Position numbers and translations under genes: made by a program | Assembly: GCF_011392075.1 (NCBI RefSeq) | Contig: NZ_JAAJBV010000004.1 | Coordinates: 62,001 to 126,000, forward strand | From: Flavobacterium celericrescens | GTDB taxonomy: Bacteria > Bacteroidota > Bacteroidia > Flavobacteriales > Flavobacteriaceae | DNA length: 64,000 nucleotides | Direction of reading: 5' to 3' | In this document: one piece after another, positions 36,465 through 44,873 of the stretch | Layout of the letters: each line of letters starts with the position of its first letter | How positions within the stretch are numbered: position 1 is the first letter of the stretch | Notes under the pieces: model-generated | What the model was told of the DNA's origin: nothing | The model's input: only the letters and a program-made list of their open reading frames with translations | Databases searched by the model: none

Positions 36465-37171
36465 TATTTCAATTCATTGAGTTCGGTTTCTGGAACTACT
36501 TCAATTGGATTTTCATTTCTTTTGAAAATACGAGCAGTTAAATTTCCTTTTAATTTTATTGAATCTCCTTTTACGGCTAACCAGCTTCCTTCTCTCAATC
36601 CAACAACAGGTTGCGGATTAAAATGATGAAATTCATTAATTCTCGTTTCACGTGTTTCGCCCATATGGGTTGAACCTTCAATTGGGTCTAAGTAATGTGG
36701 ATTAATATTAAAAGAAACTAATCCTAAGGTTCTAAAACTTGGCGGATACACAATTGGCATATCGTTAGTTGTGCTCATTGTTAATCCACAGATGTTGCTT
36801 CCGGCGCTTGTGCCAAGATATGGTGTGCCGTTTTTAACTACTTTTTCTAAAGTGTCAATTATATTGTTTTTATACAATTGACTTACTAATAAAAAAGTGT
36901 TTCCGCCACCAGTAAATATTCCGTTAGCATTTTCAATGGCAGTAATTGGGTTTTCAAATTCGTGAATTCCTTTAACTGAAATGTTAATTTTTGCAAAAGC
37001 TTCAGCTACTTTTTTGGTGTAATTTTCATGTGTAATGCCGCTAGGACGTGCATAAGGTATAAAAATTATTTCTGAACAATTTTGAAAAAACAGCTTCAAT
37101 TCGGGTAATAAATATGCTAAATAATCGCCATTGTGTAATGTTGAGGTGCTCGCAATAATTATGTTTTTCAT
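36464..37171 (-). CDS. pepE: Dipeptidase E (S51, aspartyl dipeptidase)
   Basis: A 235-residue serine peptidase with a class I glutamine-amidotransferase-like fold that cleaves Asp-X dipeptides. The nucleophile is Ser122 in YLGTSAGSNICG, preceded by the FTGGGNTF loop (87-93); the ending has the His-containing HMGETRETR. The start is ATG 37171. The longer frame from 37210 would include a -7 box at 37186-37193. The length matches the family (about 230). Confidence 0.93.
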   Translation of the reverse strand: MKNIIIASTSTLHNGDYLAYLLPELKLFFQNCSEIIFIPYARPSGITHENYTKKVAEAFAKINISVKGIHEFENPITAIENANGIFTGGGNTFLLVSQLYKNNIIDTLEKVVKNGTPYLGTSAGSNICGLTMSTTNDMPIVYPPSFRTLGLVSFNINPHYLDPIEGSTHMGETRETRINEFHHFNPQPVVGLREGSWLAVKGDSIKLKGNLTARIFKRNENPIEVVPETELNELK

Positions 37172-37185
37172 GAATGTTTTTTTTG

Positions 37186-37193
37186 CAAATTTA
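37186..37193 (-). promoter_or_regulatory. -7 element TAAATTTG for pepE
   Basis: A perfect TAnnTTTG match on the minus strand, 14 bases before the ATG at 37171. Confidence 0.6.
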
Positions 37194-37286
37194 CAAGATT
37201 GTATTAACATAAGTTTATCATCTTGTTAGGATTTCATTTTGATGGCTCATAAGTACATTTACAAAATATTATTTGGCGGTAATTTT

Positions 37287-38069
37287 ATGATAAAACAATT
37301 CCTTTTTTTTCTTTTTCTTTTTCCAATATTTGTTTTCTCGCAAAACGATTCTATTGTGAATGGAAAAATAGTGTCAAATGCAAATGAAGTGGAAGGAATT
37401 TTAGTAAAAAACATTTCGAATAATCAAGAAGTTGTAACACAACGAGGAGGATATTTTTCAATTTTTGGAAAGACAAATGACACATTAATCTTTAGTGCTT
37501 TCAATTTAAAAGCTGAACCCCATGTTATAACAGATAAAGATTTTGGAGAAAATTTAGTTTTTATAACAATGCAATTAATAAATAATCAGCTTAAGGAAGT
37601 TACTATAATTGATTATAAAAATATAAATGCAGAAGCTTTAGGAATTGTTCCCAAAGGACAAAAAACATATACACCAGCAGAGCGTAAACTTAAAACGGCT
37701 GGAGAAATGTCGATAGGTTCAGTAATTTCAGTAGACCCGTTGCTTAATTGGATTTCTGGAAGAACCTCAATGCTAAAAAAAGAATTGGAAGTCGAGAAAA
37801 AAGAACTGCTTCAAGCTAAAATGACTAATAATTATGAAAGAGAATATATTGTAAATACACTAAAAGTTCCAGAAGAATATGTAGATGGTTTTCTGTTTTA
37901 TGCCGCAGAGAACGAACGATTTGCAGCAGCTATGAAAGCTAAAAATTATACTATGGCAACATTTGTCTTATCCGAATTGGCATCACAGTATAGAGAATTA
38001 CAAGGATTTGAAGTGTTAAATACAGTAAATAAAGCCCCTGAAAATTCAATGAATAAACAAAAAGAATAA
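37287..38069 (+). CDS. Exported carboxypeptidase-like regulatory-domain protein
   Basis: A 260-residue secreted protein. The ATG at 37287 begins a signal peptide (MIKQFLFFLFLFPIFVFSQ); an upstream in-frame ATG at 37242 is possible but would bury it. Residues about 20-100 form a CarboxypepD_reg-like beta-domain (VNGKIVSNANEVEGILVKN... GGYFSIFGKTNDTLIFSAF) as found at the start of TonB-dependent receptors, but no plug or barrel follows. The C-terminal half is helical. It lies 16 bases before the DUF6702 gene and leads a three-gene operon ending in an M1 peptidase. The function is unknown. Confidence 0.8.
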   Translation: MIKQFLFFLFLFPIFVFSQNDSIVNGKIVSNANEVEGILVKNISNNQEVVTQRGGYFSIFGKTNDTLIFSAFNLKAEPHVITDKDFGENLVFITMQLINNQLKEVTIIDYKNINAEALGIVPKGQKTYTPAERKLKTAGEMSIGSVISVDPLLNWISGRTSMLKKELEVEKKELLQAKMTNNYEREYIVNTLKVPEEYVDGFLFYAAENERFAAAMKAKNYTMATFVLSELASQYRELQGFEVLNTVNKAPENSMNKQKE

Positions 38070-38085
38070 TTACTATTTTTACCAA

Positions 38086-38589
38086 ATGAAAAAGAGTTAT
38101 AAAATAATATTTTTATTTTTTTGTTTTGCATTGTGCAGCTCATTTGTAGCTCATAAATTTTATGTTTCGGTTACTCAAATTGATTATGTGCCAAATAAGA
38201 AAAGAATAGAAATCACTTCTCGAATTTTTATAGATGATTTTGAAAAAGCGCTTACAAAGAAATATAAGAAAAAGCCAAATTTAACTTCAACCAATGAGCT
38301 TCCAGAAGCAGAAGAATGGATTAAAGCTTATTTGAAAGAAAAAATTAAAATTTCAATCAATAAAAAACCGCAATCTATAGATTATTTAGCAAGAGAAGTA
38401 GAAGGCGATGTGTTAATTGTTTACACTAAAATTGCTATTTCAAAAAAAATAAATACTTTCGAAATCTATAATTCATTATTAACAGAAACATTTGCTGATC
38501 AACAAAATATTGTTCACACAAATATTAATAGTAACAAAAAAAGCTTTTTGTTGACTAATACTGAATTAGAAGAAAAAATTGACTATTAA
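38086..38589 (+). CDS. DUF6702 family exported protein
   Basis: A 167-residue protein with a signal peptide or single hydrophobic segment at 1-21. The opening of the mature part, AHKFYVSVTQIDYVPNKKRIEIT, fits DUF6702, a Bacteroidota family of unknown function commonly placed beside an M1 metallopeptidase gene, as here. It lies 16 bases after the preceding gene and 15 bases before the M1 peptidase gene, so co-expression is likely. Confidence 0.85.
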   Translation: MKKSYKIIFLFFCFALCSSFVAHKFYVSVTQIDYVPNKKRIEITSRIFIDDFEKALTKKYKKKPNLTSTNELPEAEEWIKAYLKEKIKISINKKPQSIDYLAREVEGDVLIVYTKIAISKKINTFEIYNSLLTETFADQQNIVHTNINSNKKSFLLTNTELEEKIDY

Positions 38590-38604
38590 ACCGACCATAA
38601 TATT

Positions 38605-40881
38605 ATGAGAAAATCAATTCTATTAAGTGTTTTTTTATCCATTACAGTTGCTTTTGGATCTTTTGCACAAGAAGTAAAACCTGAAGAAAAAAAACGTGAA
38701 TCAGGGCATTATGATGAAAATAAATTTCGTCAAATGTATCAAGAAATGGCAACGCCAAATATGTTTAGAACTGCTTCTGGAGCACCTGGGCCAGCATATT
38801 ATCAGCAAAAGGCAGATTACAAAATGAATCTGGAATTAGATGATAAGAACAAAAAATTATATGGTTCAGAAACGATTACATATTATAATAATGCACCAGA
38901 GTCTTTAGAATATTTATGGGTTCAATTAGATCAAAATATTGAAAAACCAGATTCAAAAACGCCTTTAATTGAAAATGAAAGCTTAAATAAATCGATTACT
39001 ACTGATGGTTTTGCAAAAAAATATATTGAAAAACCATTTCAAGGCGGTTTCAATATAGAATATGTAAAAGACGCAAAAGGCAATCCAATGAAATATACCA
39101 TCAACCAAACAATGATGCGTATAGATTTACCAAAACCATTAAAAAATGGCGAAAAAGTTACTTTTTCAATAAAATGGTGGTACAATATTGTAAATTACAT
39201 GGAGCAAGCTAATAACGGTCGTTCTGGTTATGAGCAATTTGCAGATGGAAATCGTTTGTATGTCATGGCTCAGTTTTATCCAAGGATGGCAGTTTATAGC
39301 GATGTTGAAGGTTGGCAAAACATGCAATTTTGGGGAAGAGGAGAATTTGCATTGACTTTTGGAGATTATGAAGTCAATATCACAGTTCCTGCGGATCATA
39401 TTATGGAAGGAACTGGAGTTATTCAAAACAAAAGTGAAGTTTATACAGCTGAACAAATGAAAAGATGGGAACTAGCTCAAAAAACATTTGATAAGCCAGT
39501 TGTAATTGTAACACAAGAAGAAGCTACTCAAGCAGAAAAAGGTTTTTCAGACAAGAAAAAAACTTGGAAATTTAAAGCTCAAAATGTGCGCGATTTTGGA
39601 TTTTCAACTTCAAGAAAATTTATTTTAGATGCTATGGCGGTAGATTTACCAACCAATAAGCCACTTGCTATTTCTATTTATCCAAAAGAGGCAAATCCAC
39701 TTTGGGGAGATTTATCTACAAAAGCAGTTGCTCATACTTTAAAAACATATTCACATTATACTTTTGATTACCCTTATCCAAAAGCTGTTTCGGTTTCTGC
39801 AGAAGATCAAGGTATGGAATATCCAATGATATGCTGGAATTATGGTCGTCCAGATGACAAAGGATTTGTGAGTAATAGAGTAAAATATGGAATGTTAGGG
39901 GTAATTATTCACGAAGTAGGGCATAATTTCTTTCCAATGATTGTGAATTCTGATGAAAGACAATGGACATGGATGGATGAAGGTTTAAATACTTTTTTAG
40001 AATATTTAACAGAAATTTCTTTTGACCCTAATTTTCCTGTTGATAGGGGTCCAGCTTCAAAAATTGTTCCTTATATGAAAGGAAATCAGCAATATCTAGA
40101 ACCAATTATGACTAACTCAGAAGGTATTTATAACTTCGGGGCTAATGCCTACGGAAAACCAGCAACTGGTTTGAATATTTTAAGAGAAACGATTATGGGA
40201 CATGAGTTGTTTGATCATGCTTTCAAAACATACGCAAACCGTTGGAAATTTAAACATCCTACACCAGAAGACTTTTTTAGAACAATGGAAGATGCTTCTG
40301 CTGTGGATTTAGATTGGTTTTGGAGAGGTTGGTTTTATTCTACAGATTATACCGATATTGGTGTAAAAGATGTGAAACAATATTATGTTATTGAGCAAGA
40401 CCCAAAAGAAGCACAACAGCAATTCAACAGAAGAGGAAGAAAAATTGGTGACGGACAATCAATGTTAAAATTGGTTTTAGAAGGATCAACAGAATTCAAA
40501 CCAGAATTAAAGAATGGTTTTGATGCTTCAAAAGTACAAGCGCTAAATGATTATTTAGCTAAAAATTATACGGCTGAAGAAATTAGCGCATTAAAATCGC
40601 CAAGATTTTTCTATGAAGTTGAATTCGACAAACCAGGTGGATTAATTATGCCAATCATAGTTGAGCTTCAGTTTGAAGATGGAACAAGTGAAACACAAGT
40701 TTTTCCAGCTCAAATTTGGAGAAAAAATAATGCAACAGCAAGACGCGTATTTGCAACGGAGAAAAAAGTAGTGAAAATTCAGTTAGATCCAAAGTTAGAA
40801 ACTGCAGATATTGATGTTACAAATAATTTTTGGCCAAAAGCTGAAATGGAATCTAAGTTCGATACTTTAGAAAAAAAATAA
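38605..40881 (+). CDS. M1 family zinc metallopeptidase, exported
   Basis: A 758-residue aminopeptidase-like enzyme with a signal peptide (1-21, ending GSFAQ). The zinc site is His436, His440 (HEVGH) and Glu459 (DEGLNTFLE), with the standard 18-residue spacing; the catalytic base is Glu437. The GxMEN exopeptidase motif appears altered: the corresponding region reads DQGMEYPMI, as in the Bacteroidota subgroup, so N-terminal substrate recognition may differ. A terminator with a UUCG loop follows. It is the last gene of the operon from 37287. Confidence 0.92.
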   Translation: MRKSILLSVFLSITVAFGSFAQEVKPEEKKRESGHYDENKFRQMYQEMATPNMFRTASGAPGPAYYQQKADYKMNLELDDKNKKLYGSETITYYNNAPESLEYLWVQLDQNIEKPDSKTPLIENESLNKSITTDGFAKKYIEKPFQGGFNIEYVKDAKGNPMKYTINQTMMRIDLPKPLKNGEKVTFSIKWWYNIVNYMEQANNGRSGYEQFADGNRLYVMAQFYPRMAVYSDVEGWQNMQFWGRGEFALTFGDYEVNITVPADHIMEGTGVIQNKSEVYTAEQMKRWELAQKTFDKPVVIVTQEEATQAEKGFSDKKKTWKFKAQNVRDFGFSTSRKFILDAMAVDLPTNKPLAISIYPKEANPLWGDLSTKAVAHTLKTYSHYTFDYPYPKAVSVSAEDQGMEYPMICWNYGRPDDKGFVSNRVKYGMLGVIIHEVGHNFFPMIVNSDERQWTWMDEGLNTFLEYLTEISFDPNFPVDRGPASKIVPYMKGNQQYLEPIMTNSEGIYNFGANAYGKPATGLNILRETIMGHELFDHAFKTYANRWKFKHPTPEDFFRTMEDASAVDLDWFWRGWFYSTDYTDIGVKDVKQYYVIEQDPKEAQQQFNRRGRKIGDGQSMLKLVLEGSTEFKPELKNGFDASKVQALNDYLAKNYTAEEISALKSPRFFYEVEFDKPGGLIMPIIVELQFEDGTSETQVFPAQIWRKNNATARRVFATEKKVVKIQLDPKLETADIDVTNNFWPKAEMESKFDTLEKK

Positions 40882-40887
40882 ATTATT

Positions 40888-40911
40888 AAAGACTATCTTC
40901 GGATAGTCTTT
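40888..40911 (+). terminator. Terminator after the M1 peptidase operon
   Basis: A 10-bp perfect stem AAAGACTATC / GATAGTCTTT closed by a TTCG tetraloop, followed by a T-run. Confidence 0.92.
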
Positions 40912-40949
40912 TTTTTGAATACTTTAAGAGTAATCGAAGTAAAACTTTG

Positions 40950-40957
40950 TAAATTTG
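40950..40957 (+). promoter_or_regulatory. -7 element TAAATTTG for tatA
   Basis: A perfect TAnnTTTG match 19 bases before the ATG at 40977. Confidence 0.6.
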
Positions 40958-40976
40958 CAACATAAATATAGTAATT

Positions 40977-41321
40977 ATGTTTGACGGAATAGGAGAATTA
41001 TTATTAATTCTAGTTGTGGTTTTAATGCTTTTTGGTTCAAAAGAAATACCTGATATTGCACGATTTTTAGGTAAAACGATGGCGCAATTAAAAAATGCGA
41101 CTAACGAGATTAAGAGCGAAATTCAAAAAGGAGCTAGAGATAATGGGATGGATTTAGATTCAATTACTGGAGGTGTTTCGGAAGAAATTAATAAAGCAAA
41201 AGCGGGTATTTCACAAATGGTGAATCCAATTGAAAATATTGATTTGGGAGTTCAAAATCCTATTCAAGAAGTAAAAGAGAATATTGAAGATATGACAGGA
41301 CCTATTAAAAGACAATCTTAA
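40977..41321 (+). CDS. tatA: Twin-arginine translocase subunit TatA/TatB family
   Basis: A 114-residue protein with the Tat architecture: a short periplasmic start, one transmembrane helix (about 4-21, LLLILVVVLMLFG), the FGSKEIPDIAR hinge and an amphipathic helix (about 25-55), then an acidic tail. It helps form the pore for folded protein export. TatC is not in the window. The PAP2 gene begins 2 bases after the stop, so the two are in one transcript. Confidence 0.9.
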   Translation: MFDGIGELLLILVVVLMLFGSKEIPDIARFLGKTMAQLKNATNEIKSEIQKGARDNGMDLDSITGGVSEEINKAKAGISQMVNPIENIDLGVQNPIQEVKENIEDMTGPIKRQS

Positions 41322-41323
41322 TT

Positions 41324-41896
41324 TTGGAACATTTAATTCAACTTGACAAAGATTTGTTTGTTTTTTTAAATGGATTAGGTTCTGAACCTTTTGATGGTTT
41401 TTGGAAAATTATTACAAAACAAATTTATTGGTCGCCTTTATTTTTAGCTGTTTTTTATTTGATTCAAAAAAGAATGGGCTGGAAAAATTTAGGGATAATC
41501 ATACTTTTTCTTGCGGTTCTAATCACATTTACGGATCAAATTACAAACTTATTTAAAGACACTTTTGAACGTTTACGTCCTTGTAATGTTCCAGAATTTG
41601 ATGGAATAATTCGAGAAGTAATTACAAGAAAATCATTTAGTTTTTTCTCAGGTCATGCTGCCAATTCAATGGCTTCTACCATGTTTGTATATTTAATTAT
41701 TAGAAAATACTATAGATACACTTTCTTGTTGTTCTGTTTTCCGTTTATTTTTGCCTACAGTAGAATTTACCTTGGATTGCATTTTCCAGGCGATATTTTA
41801 ACTGGGTATTTGTTTGGGGTAACTTTTGGTTTTGTGTTTTACAGAATGTATTTGTTTTTTAATAAAAAATACAATTTCATTAAAGAACACGACTAA
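41324..41896 (+). CDS. PAP2 family phosphatase (undecaprenyl-diphosphatase or lipid phosphatase-like)
   Basis: A 190-residue integral membrane enzyme with about five transmembrane helices. The three PAP2 motifs are present: KDTFERLRP, SFFSGHAAN and SRIYLGLHFPGD. The start must be TTG at 41324: there is no ATG before the transmembrane domain, and the opening EHLIQLDKDLFVFLN matches the family N-terminus. It may dephosphorylate undecaprenyl diphosphate or lipid A-type substrates. Its last 17 bases overlap the end of the convergent O-methyltransferase gene. Confidence 0.9.
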   Translation: MEHLIQLDKDLFVFLNGLGSEPFDGFWKIITKQIYWSPLFLAVFYLIQKRMGWKNLGIIILFLAVLITFTDQITNLFKDTFERLRPCNVPEFDGIIREVITRKSFSFFSGHAANSMASTMFVYLIIRKYYRYTFLLFCFPFIFAYSRIYLGLHFPGDILTGYLFGVTFGFVFYRMYLFFNKKYNFIKEHD

Positions 41897-42521
41897 CCGT
41901 CAAGCCATCACGAATAGGTAATAATACTGTTTCAACTCTTGGGTCTTCTTTTAAAAGTTTATTGTAGTCTAATAAAACTTGAGTGCTTTTGTCGTTCAAT
42001 TTTACTTCTTCCAGTACTTTTCCGCTCCATAATACATTGTCTGATAAAATAATGCCACCTTTGTTCATCATCGGGACAATTAAATGAAAATAATTCACAT
42101 AATTTTCTTTATCAGCATCAATAAAAACTAAATCAAATTTTTTGTTCAATGTTGGTATAATTTCAATAGCATCACCTAAATGTTGGATGATTTGAGTACT
42201 CCATGGCGAAGCATCAAAATATTTTTTCTGAAAATCAACCAATTCTTCATTAACATCAATAGTATCTATAGTACCATTTACTGACAAGCCTTCCGCTAAA
42301 CACAAAGCTGCATAACCAGTATATGTTCCAATTTCAAGAATATTTGTGGGATGAATAATTTTAGACAACATACTCAAAACTCTTCCCTGAAAATGTCCAC
42401 TCAACATTCTTGGTTGCAAAATTTTTTGGTGTGTTTCTTTGTTAAGCTTGGCTAATAATTCAGGCTCGTTTTCTGAATGATTGGCTACATAATCTTCTAA
42501 TTCTTCGGATATAAAGTGCAT
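41880..42521 (-). CDS. O-methyltransferase (family 3, catechol/caffeoyl-CoA type)
   Basis: A 213-residue SAM-dependent O-methyltransferase. Motifs: NILEIGTYTGYAALCLAEGL (SAM loop), IDTIDVNEEL, and FDLVFIDADKENYVNYF with metal-binding Asp residues. I chose ATG 42521 (MHFISEELEDYV), the usual family start; the longer frame begins with TTG at 42542, which overlaps the promoter -7 box at 42540-42547. The acceptor is unknown. The 3' end overlaps the PAP2 gene by 17 bases on the other strand. Confidence 0.9.
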   Translation of the reverse strand: MHFISEELEDYVANHSENEPELLAKLNKETHQKILQPRMLSGHFQGRVLSMLSKIIHPTNILEIGTYTGYAALCLAEGLSVNGTIDTIDVNEELVDFQKKYFDASPWSTQIIQHLGDAIEIIPTLNKKFDLVFIDADKENYVNYFHLIVPMMNKGGIILSDNVLWSGKVLEEVKLNDKSTQVLLDYNKLLKEDPRVETVLLPIRDGLTVSRVL

Positions 42522-42539
42522 GATGAAATCAAATTTTGA

Positions 42540-42547
42540 CAAAAATA
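42540..42547 (-). promoter_or_regulatory. -7 element TATTTTTG for the O-methyltransferase gene
   Basis: A perfect TAnnTTTG match on the minus strand, 18 bases before the ATG at 42521. Confidence 0.6.
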
Positions 42548-42581
42548 CAAATTAACAATTAAACGATTTAACATTTTAACC

Positions 42582-42589
42582 TAACTTTG
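42582..42589 (+). promoter_or_regulatory. -7 element TAACTTTG for rlmN
   Basis: A perfect TAnnTTTG match only 4 bases before the rlmN ATG at 42594, implying a leaderless or almost leaderless mRNA. Confidence 0.65.
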
Positions 42590-42593
42590 CACC

Positions 42594-43634
42594 ATGCAAA
42601 TCGAGAAAAAAGACATACGAGCCCTTACAAAAGAACAATTGCGTAACTTTTTTGTTTCTAACGGAGACAAATCATTTCGTGGTAATCAAGTCTACGAATG
42701 GTTATGGCAAAAACGAGCACATACTTTTGAAGACATGACTAATGTGTCTAAAGAAACGCGTGCCATGTTAGAAGCTAATTTTGTTATCAATCACATCAAA
42801 GTAGATACATTGCAACGTAGCGAAGATGGAACCGTTAAAAATGCCGTTCGTTTGCATGATGATTTAATTGTAGAATCGGTTTTGATTCCTACTGAAACCC
42901 GAACTACGGCTTGTGTTTCTTCGCAAGTTGGTTGCAGTTTGGATTGTAATTTTTGTGCTACAGCGCGATTAAAGCGTATGCGAAATTTGGAACCAGGAGA
43001 AATCTACGACCAAGTTGCTGCAATTGATAACGAAAGTCGCTTGTATTACGATAGACCTTTGTCAAATATTGTTTTTATGGGAATGGGTGAGCCTTTGATG
43101 AATTATCCAAACGTGATGAAAGCGATTGATATGATTACTTCGAATGAAGGTTTAGGAATGTCTCCAAAACGAATTACAGTTTCTACTTCTGGAATTCCGA
43201 AAATGATTAAAAAAATGGCAGATGATGAAGTCAAATTCAAACTAGCGGTTTCATTACATTCTGCTGTGGAGGAAATTCGTAACGAAATCATGCCTTTTAC
43301 TAAAAACTTTCCTCTTACTGATTTGCGTGAAAGTTTGGAATATTGGTACAGAAAGACTAAAAGCAAAATCACTTACGAATATGTAGTTTGGAAAGGAATC
43401 AATGATGATAAAAAATCGATTGATGCTTTAGTGAAGTTCTGTAAATATGTACCATGTAAAGTAAATCTTATCGAATATAATCCTATTGATGATGGGATGT
43501 TTCAACAAGCATCTAATGAAGCAATTGATTTCTATATTTCTGCTTTGACGAAAAGTAATATTGTGGCAAAAGTGAGAAGAAGTCGTGGGAAAGATATTGA
43601 TGCGGCTTGCGGTCAATTAGCGAATAAATCGTAA
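42594..43634 (+). CDS. rlmN: Dual-specificity 23S rRNA A2503 / tRNA A37 methyltransferase RlmN
   Basis: A 346-residue radical-SAM enzyme that methylates C2 of A2503 in 23S rRNA (and A37 of some tRNAs). The [4Fe-4S] ligands are Cys114, Cys118 and Cys121 (CSLDCNFC); the catalytic cysteine near the end is in DAACGQLANKS (Cys339). The N-terminal accessory HhH-like domain starts at FRGNQVYEWLW. The length is standard. Confidence 0.97.
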   Translation: MQIEKKDIRALTKEQLRNFFVSNGDKSFRGNQVYEWLWQKRAHTFEDMTNVSKETRAMLEANFVINHIKVDTLQRSEDGTVKNAVRLHDDLIVESVLIPTETRTTACVSSQVGCSLDCNFCATARLKRMRNLEPGEIYDQVAAIDNESRLYYDRPLSNIVFMGMGEPLMNYPNVMKAIDMITSNEGLGMSPKRITVSTSGIPKMIKKMADDEVKFKLAVSLHSAVEEIRNEIMPFTKNFPLTDLRESLEYWYRKTKSKITYEYVVWKGINDDKKSIDALVKFCKYVPCKVNLIEYNPIDDGMFQQASNEAIDFYISALTKSNIVAKVRRSRGKDIDAACGQLANKS

Positions 43635-43672
43635 AAAAGTGAACGAGTAGCAAAATGTTTTAAAAACTTTCT

Positions 43673-43680
43673 TACTTTTG
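43673..43680 (+). promoter_or_regulatory. -7 element TACTTTTG for the polyprenyl synthase gene
   Basis: A perfect TAnnTTTG match 7 bases before the ATG at 43688, again implying a very short leader. Confidence 0.6.
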
Positions 43681-43687
43681 TTTACTA

Positions 43688-44668
43688 ATGAAAATAACCG
43701 AACAAATAAAGCTGCCTATCGCTCCAGAAATGGAACTTTTTGAAGAAAAGTTTCGTGATGCGATGTCTTCAAAAGTAGCTTTGTTAAATAGAATTACACA
43801 CTATATCGTTAACCGAAAGGGAAAACAAATGCGACCAATGTTTGTTTTTTTAACTGCTAAAATGGTTTCTGGCGGTTCAATTAATGAACGTACTTATCGC
43901 GGTGCTTCTGTAATTGAATTAATTCATACCGCAACATTAGTACATGATGATGTGGTTGACGATAGTAACAAACGTCGTGGTTTTTTTTCCATAAATGCAC
44001 TTTGGAAAAATAAAATAGCAGTTTTAGTGGGCGATTATCTGTTGTCGAAAGGATTGTTACTTTCCATAGACAATAATGATTTTGATTTGTTGAAAATCAT
44101 TTCTGTTGCTGTTCGTGAAATGAGTGAAGGTGAATTGCTTCAAATTGAAAAAGCTCGCAGATTAGATATTACAGAAGATGTTTACTACGAAATCATTCGA
44201 CAAAAGACAGCTACTTTAATTGCTGCTTGTTGTTCGCTTGGAGCTTGTTCTGTTGCTCCTAATGATGCTGTGTTGGTAGAAAAGATGCGAAAATTTGGTG
44301 AACTTATCGGAATGGCTTTTCAAATTAAAGATGATTTGTTTGATTACACTGATGATGCTATCGGAAAACCAACTGGAATTGATATTAAAGAACAAAAAAT
44401 GACATTGCCATTAATTTATACTTTAAATCATTGCACAGCAAAAGAGAAAAGTTGGGTTATAAATTCAATTAAAAATCACAATAAAGATAAAAAAAGAGTA
44501 AAAGAAGTAATCGCATTTGTAAAACAACAAAACGGATTAGCTTATGCCGAACAAAAAATGGTTCAATTTCAGCAGGAAGCACTTTTATTACTTCAAGATT
44601 TCCCTTCTTCTCCTTATAAAGAAGCACTTACTTTGATGGTGAATTATGTGATAGAGAGAAAAAAATAA
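43688..44668 (+). CDS. Long-chain trans-polyprenyl diphosphate synthase
   Basis: A 326-residue all-alpha prenyltransferase. The first Asp-rich motif is LVHDDVVDDS (FARM region) and the second is FQIKDDLFDYTDD (SARM). The bulky-side pattern before the first motif suggests a long-chain product such as the octaprenyl or heptaprenyl side chain of menaquinone, but chain length cannot be read reliably. The stop codon lies inside the left arm of a bidirectional terminator. Confidence 0.92.
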   Translation: MKITEQIKLPIAPEMELFEEKFRDAMSSKVALLNRITHYIVNRKGKQMRPMFVFLTAKMVSGGSINERTYRGASVIELIHTATLVHDDVVDDSNKRRGFFSINALWKNKIAVLVGDYLLSKGLLLSIDNNDFDLLKIISVAVREMSEGELLQIEKARRLDITEDVYYEIIRQKTATLIAACCSLGACSVAPNDAVLVEKMRKFGELIGMAFQIKDDLFDYTDDAIGKPTGIDIKEQKMTLPLIYTLNHCTAKEKSWVINSIKNHNKDKKRVKEVIAFVKQQNGLAYAEQKMVQFQQEALLLLQDFPSSPYKEALTLMVNYVIERKK

Positions 44669-44692
44669 TATTTGAATCAAATATTATTTTTT
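44660..44692. terminator. Bidirectional terminator carrying the stop codons of both convergent genes
   Basis: A 15-bp perfect stem (44660-44674 with 44678-44692) with loop AAT, A-rich at the left and T-rich at the right. The plus-strand stop of the polyprenyl synthase (44666-44668) and the minus-strand stop of the 55-residue protein (44684-44686) are mirror positions in the two arms. Confidence 0.85.
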
Positions 44693-44851
44693 CTCAGAGT
44701 TATTTTTTGTTTCAACCTTTTTTTCTTTGCTTGTTGTTTGTTTAAAGAAATTTTGAACCCAATAATTTACATCATATGCAGTAGGTTCAAAGCCTTTTGT
44801 TTTTATGTAACCGTTATAGTATTTTAAAAATTCATTTAGAGGAGTGTCCAT
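44684..44851 (-). CDS. Small protein of 55 residues, unknown function
   Basis: An ATG-started frame ending in the terminator arm, 22 bases downstream of the histidine kinase gene on the same strand. The product starts MDTPLNEFLKYYNGY, is rich in Tyr, Asn and Lys, has a plausible amphipathic centre (YDVNYWVQNFFKQ) and a charged Lys/Glu tail. It has no signal peptide, membrane segment or Cys. I do not recognise a family. The intact frame, the fit between two features and the terminator directly at its stop support it as a real gene, perhaps co-transcribed with the kinase. Confidence 0.6.
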   Translation of the reverse strand: MDTPLNEFLKYYNGYIKTKGFEPTAYDVNYWVQNFFKQTTSKEKKVETKNNSEKK

Positions 44852-44873
44852 TTTTTTATTTAGTTAGAGAGTT

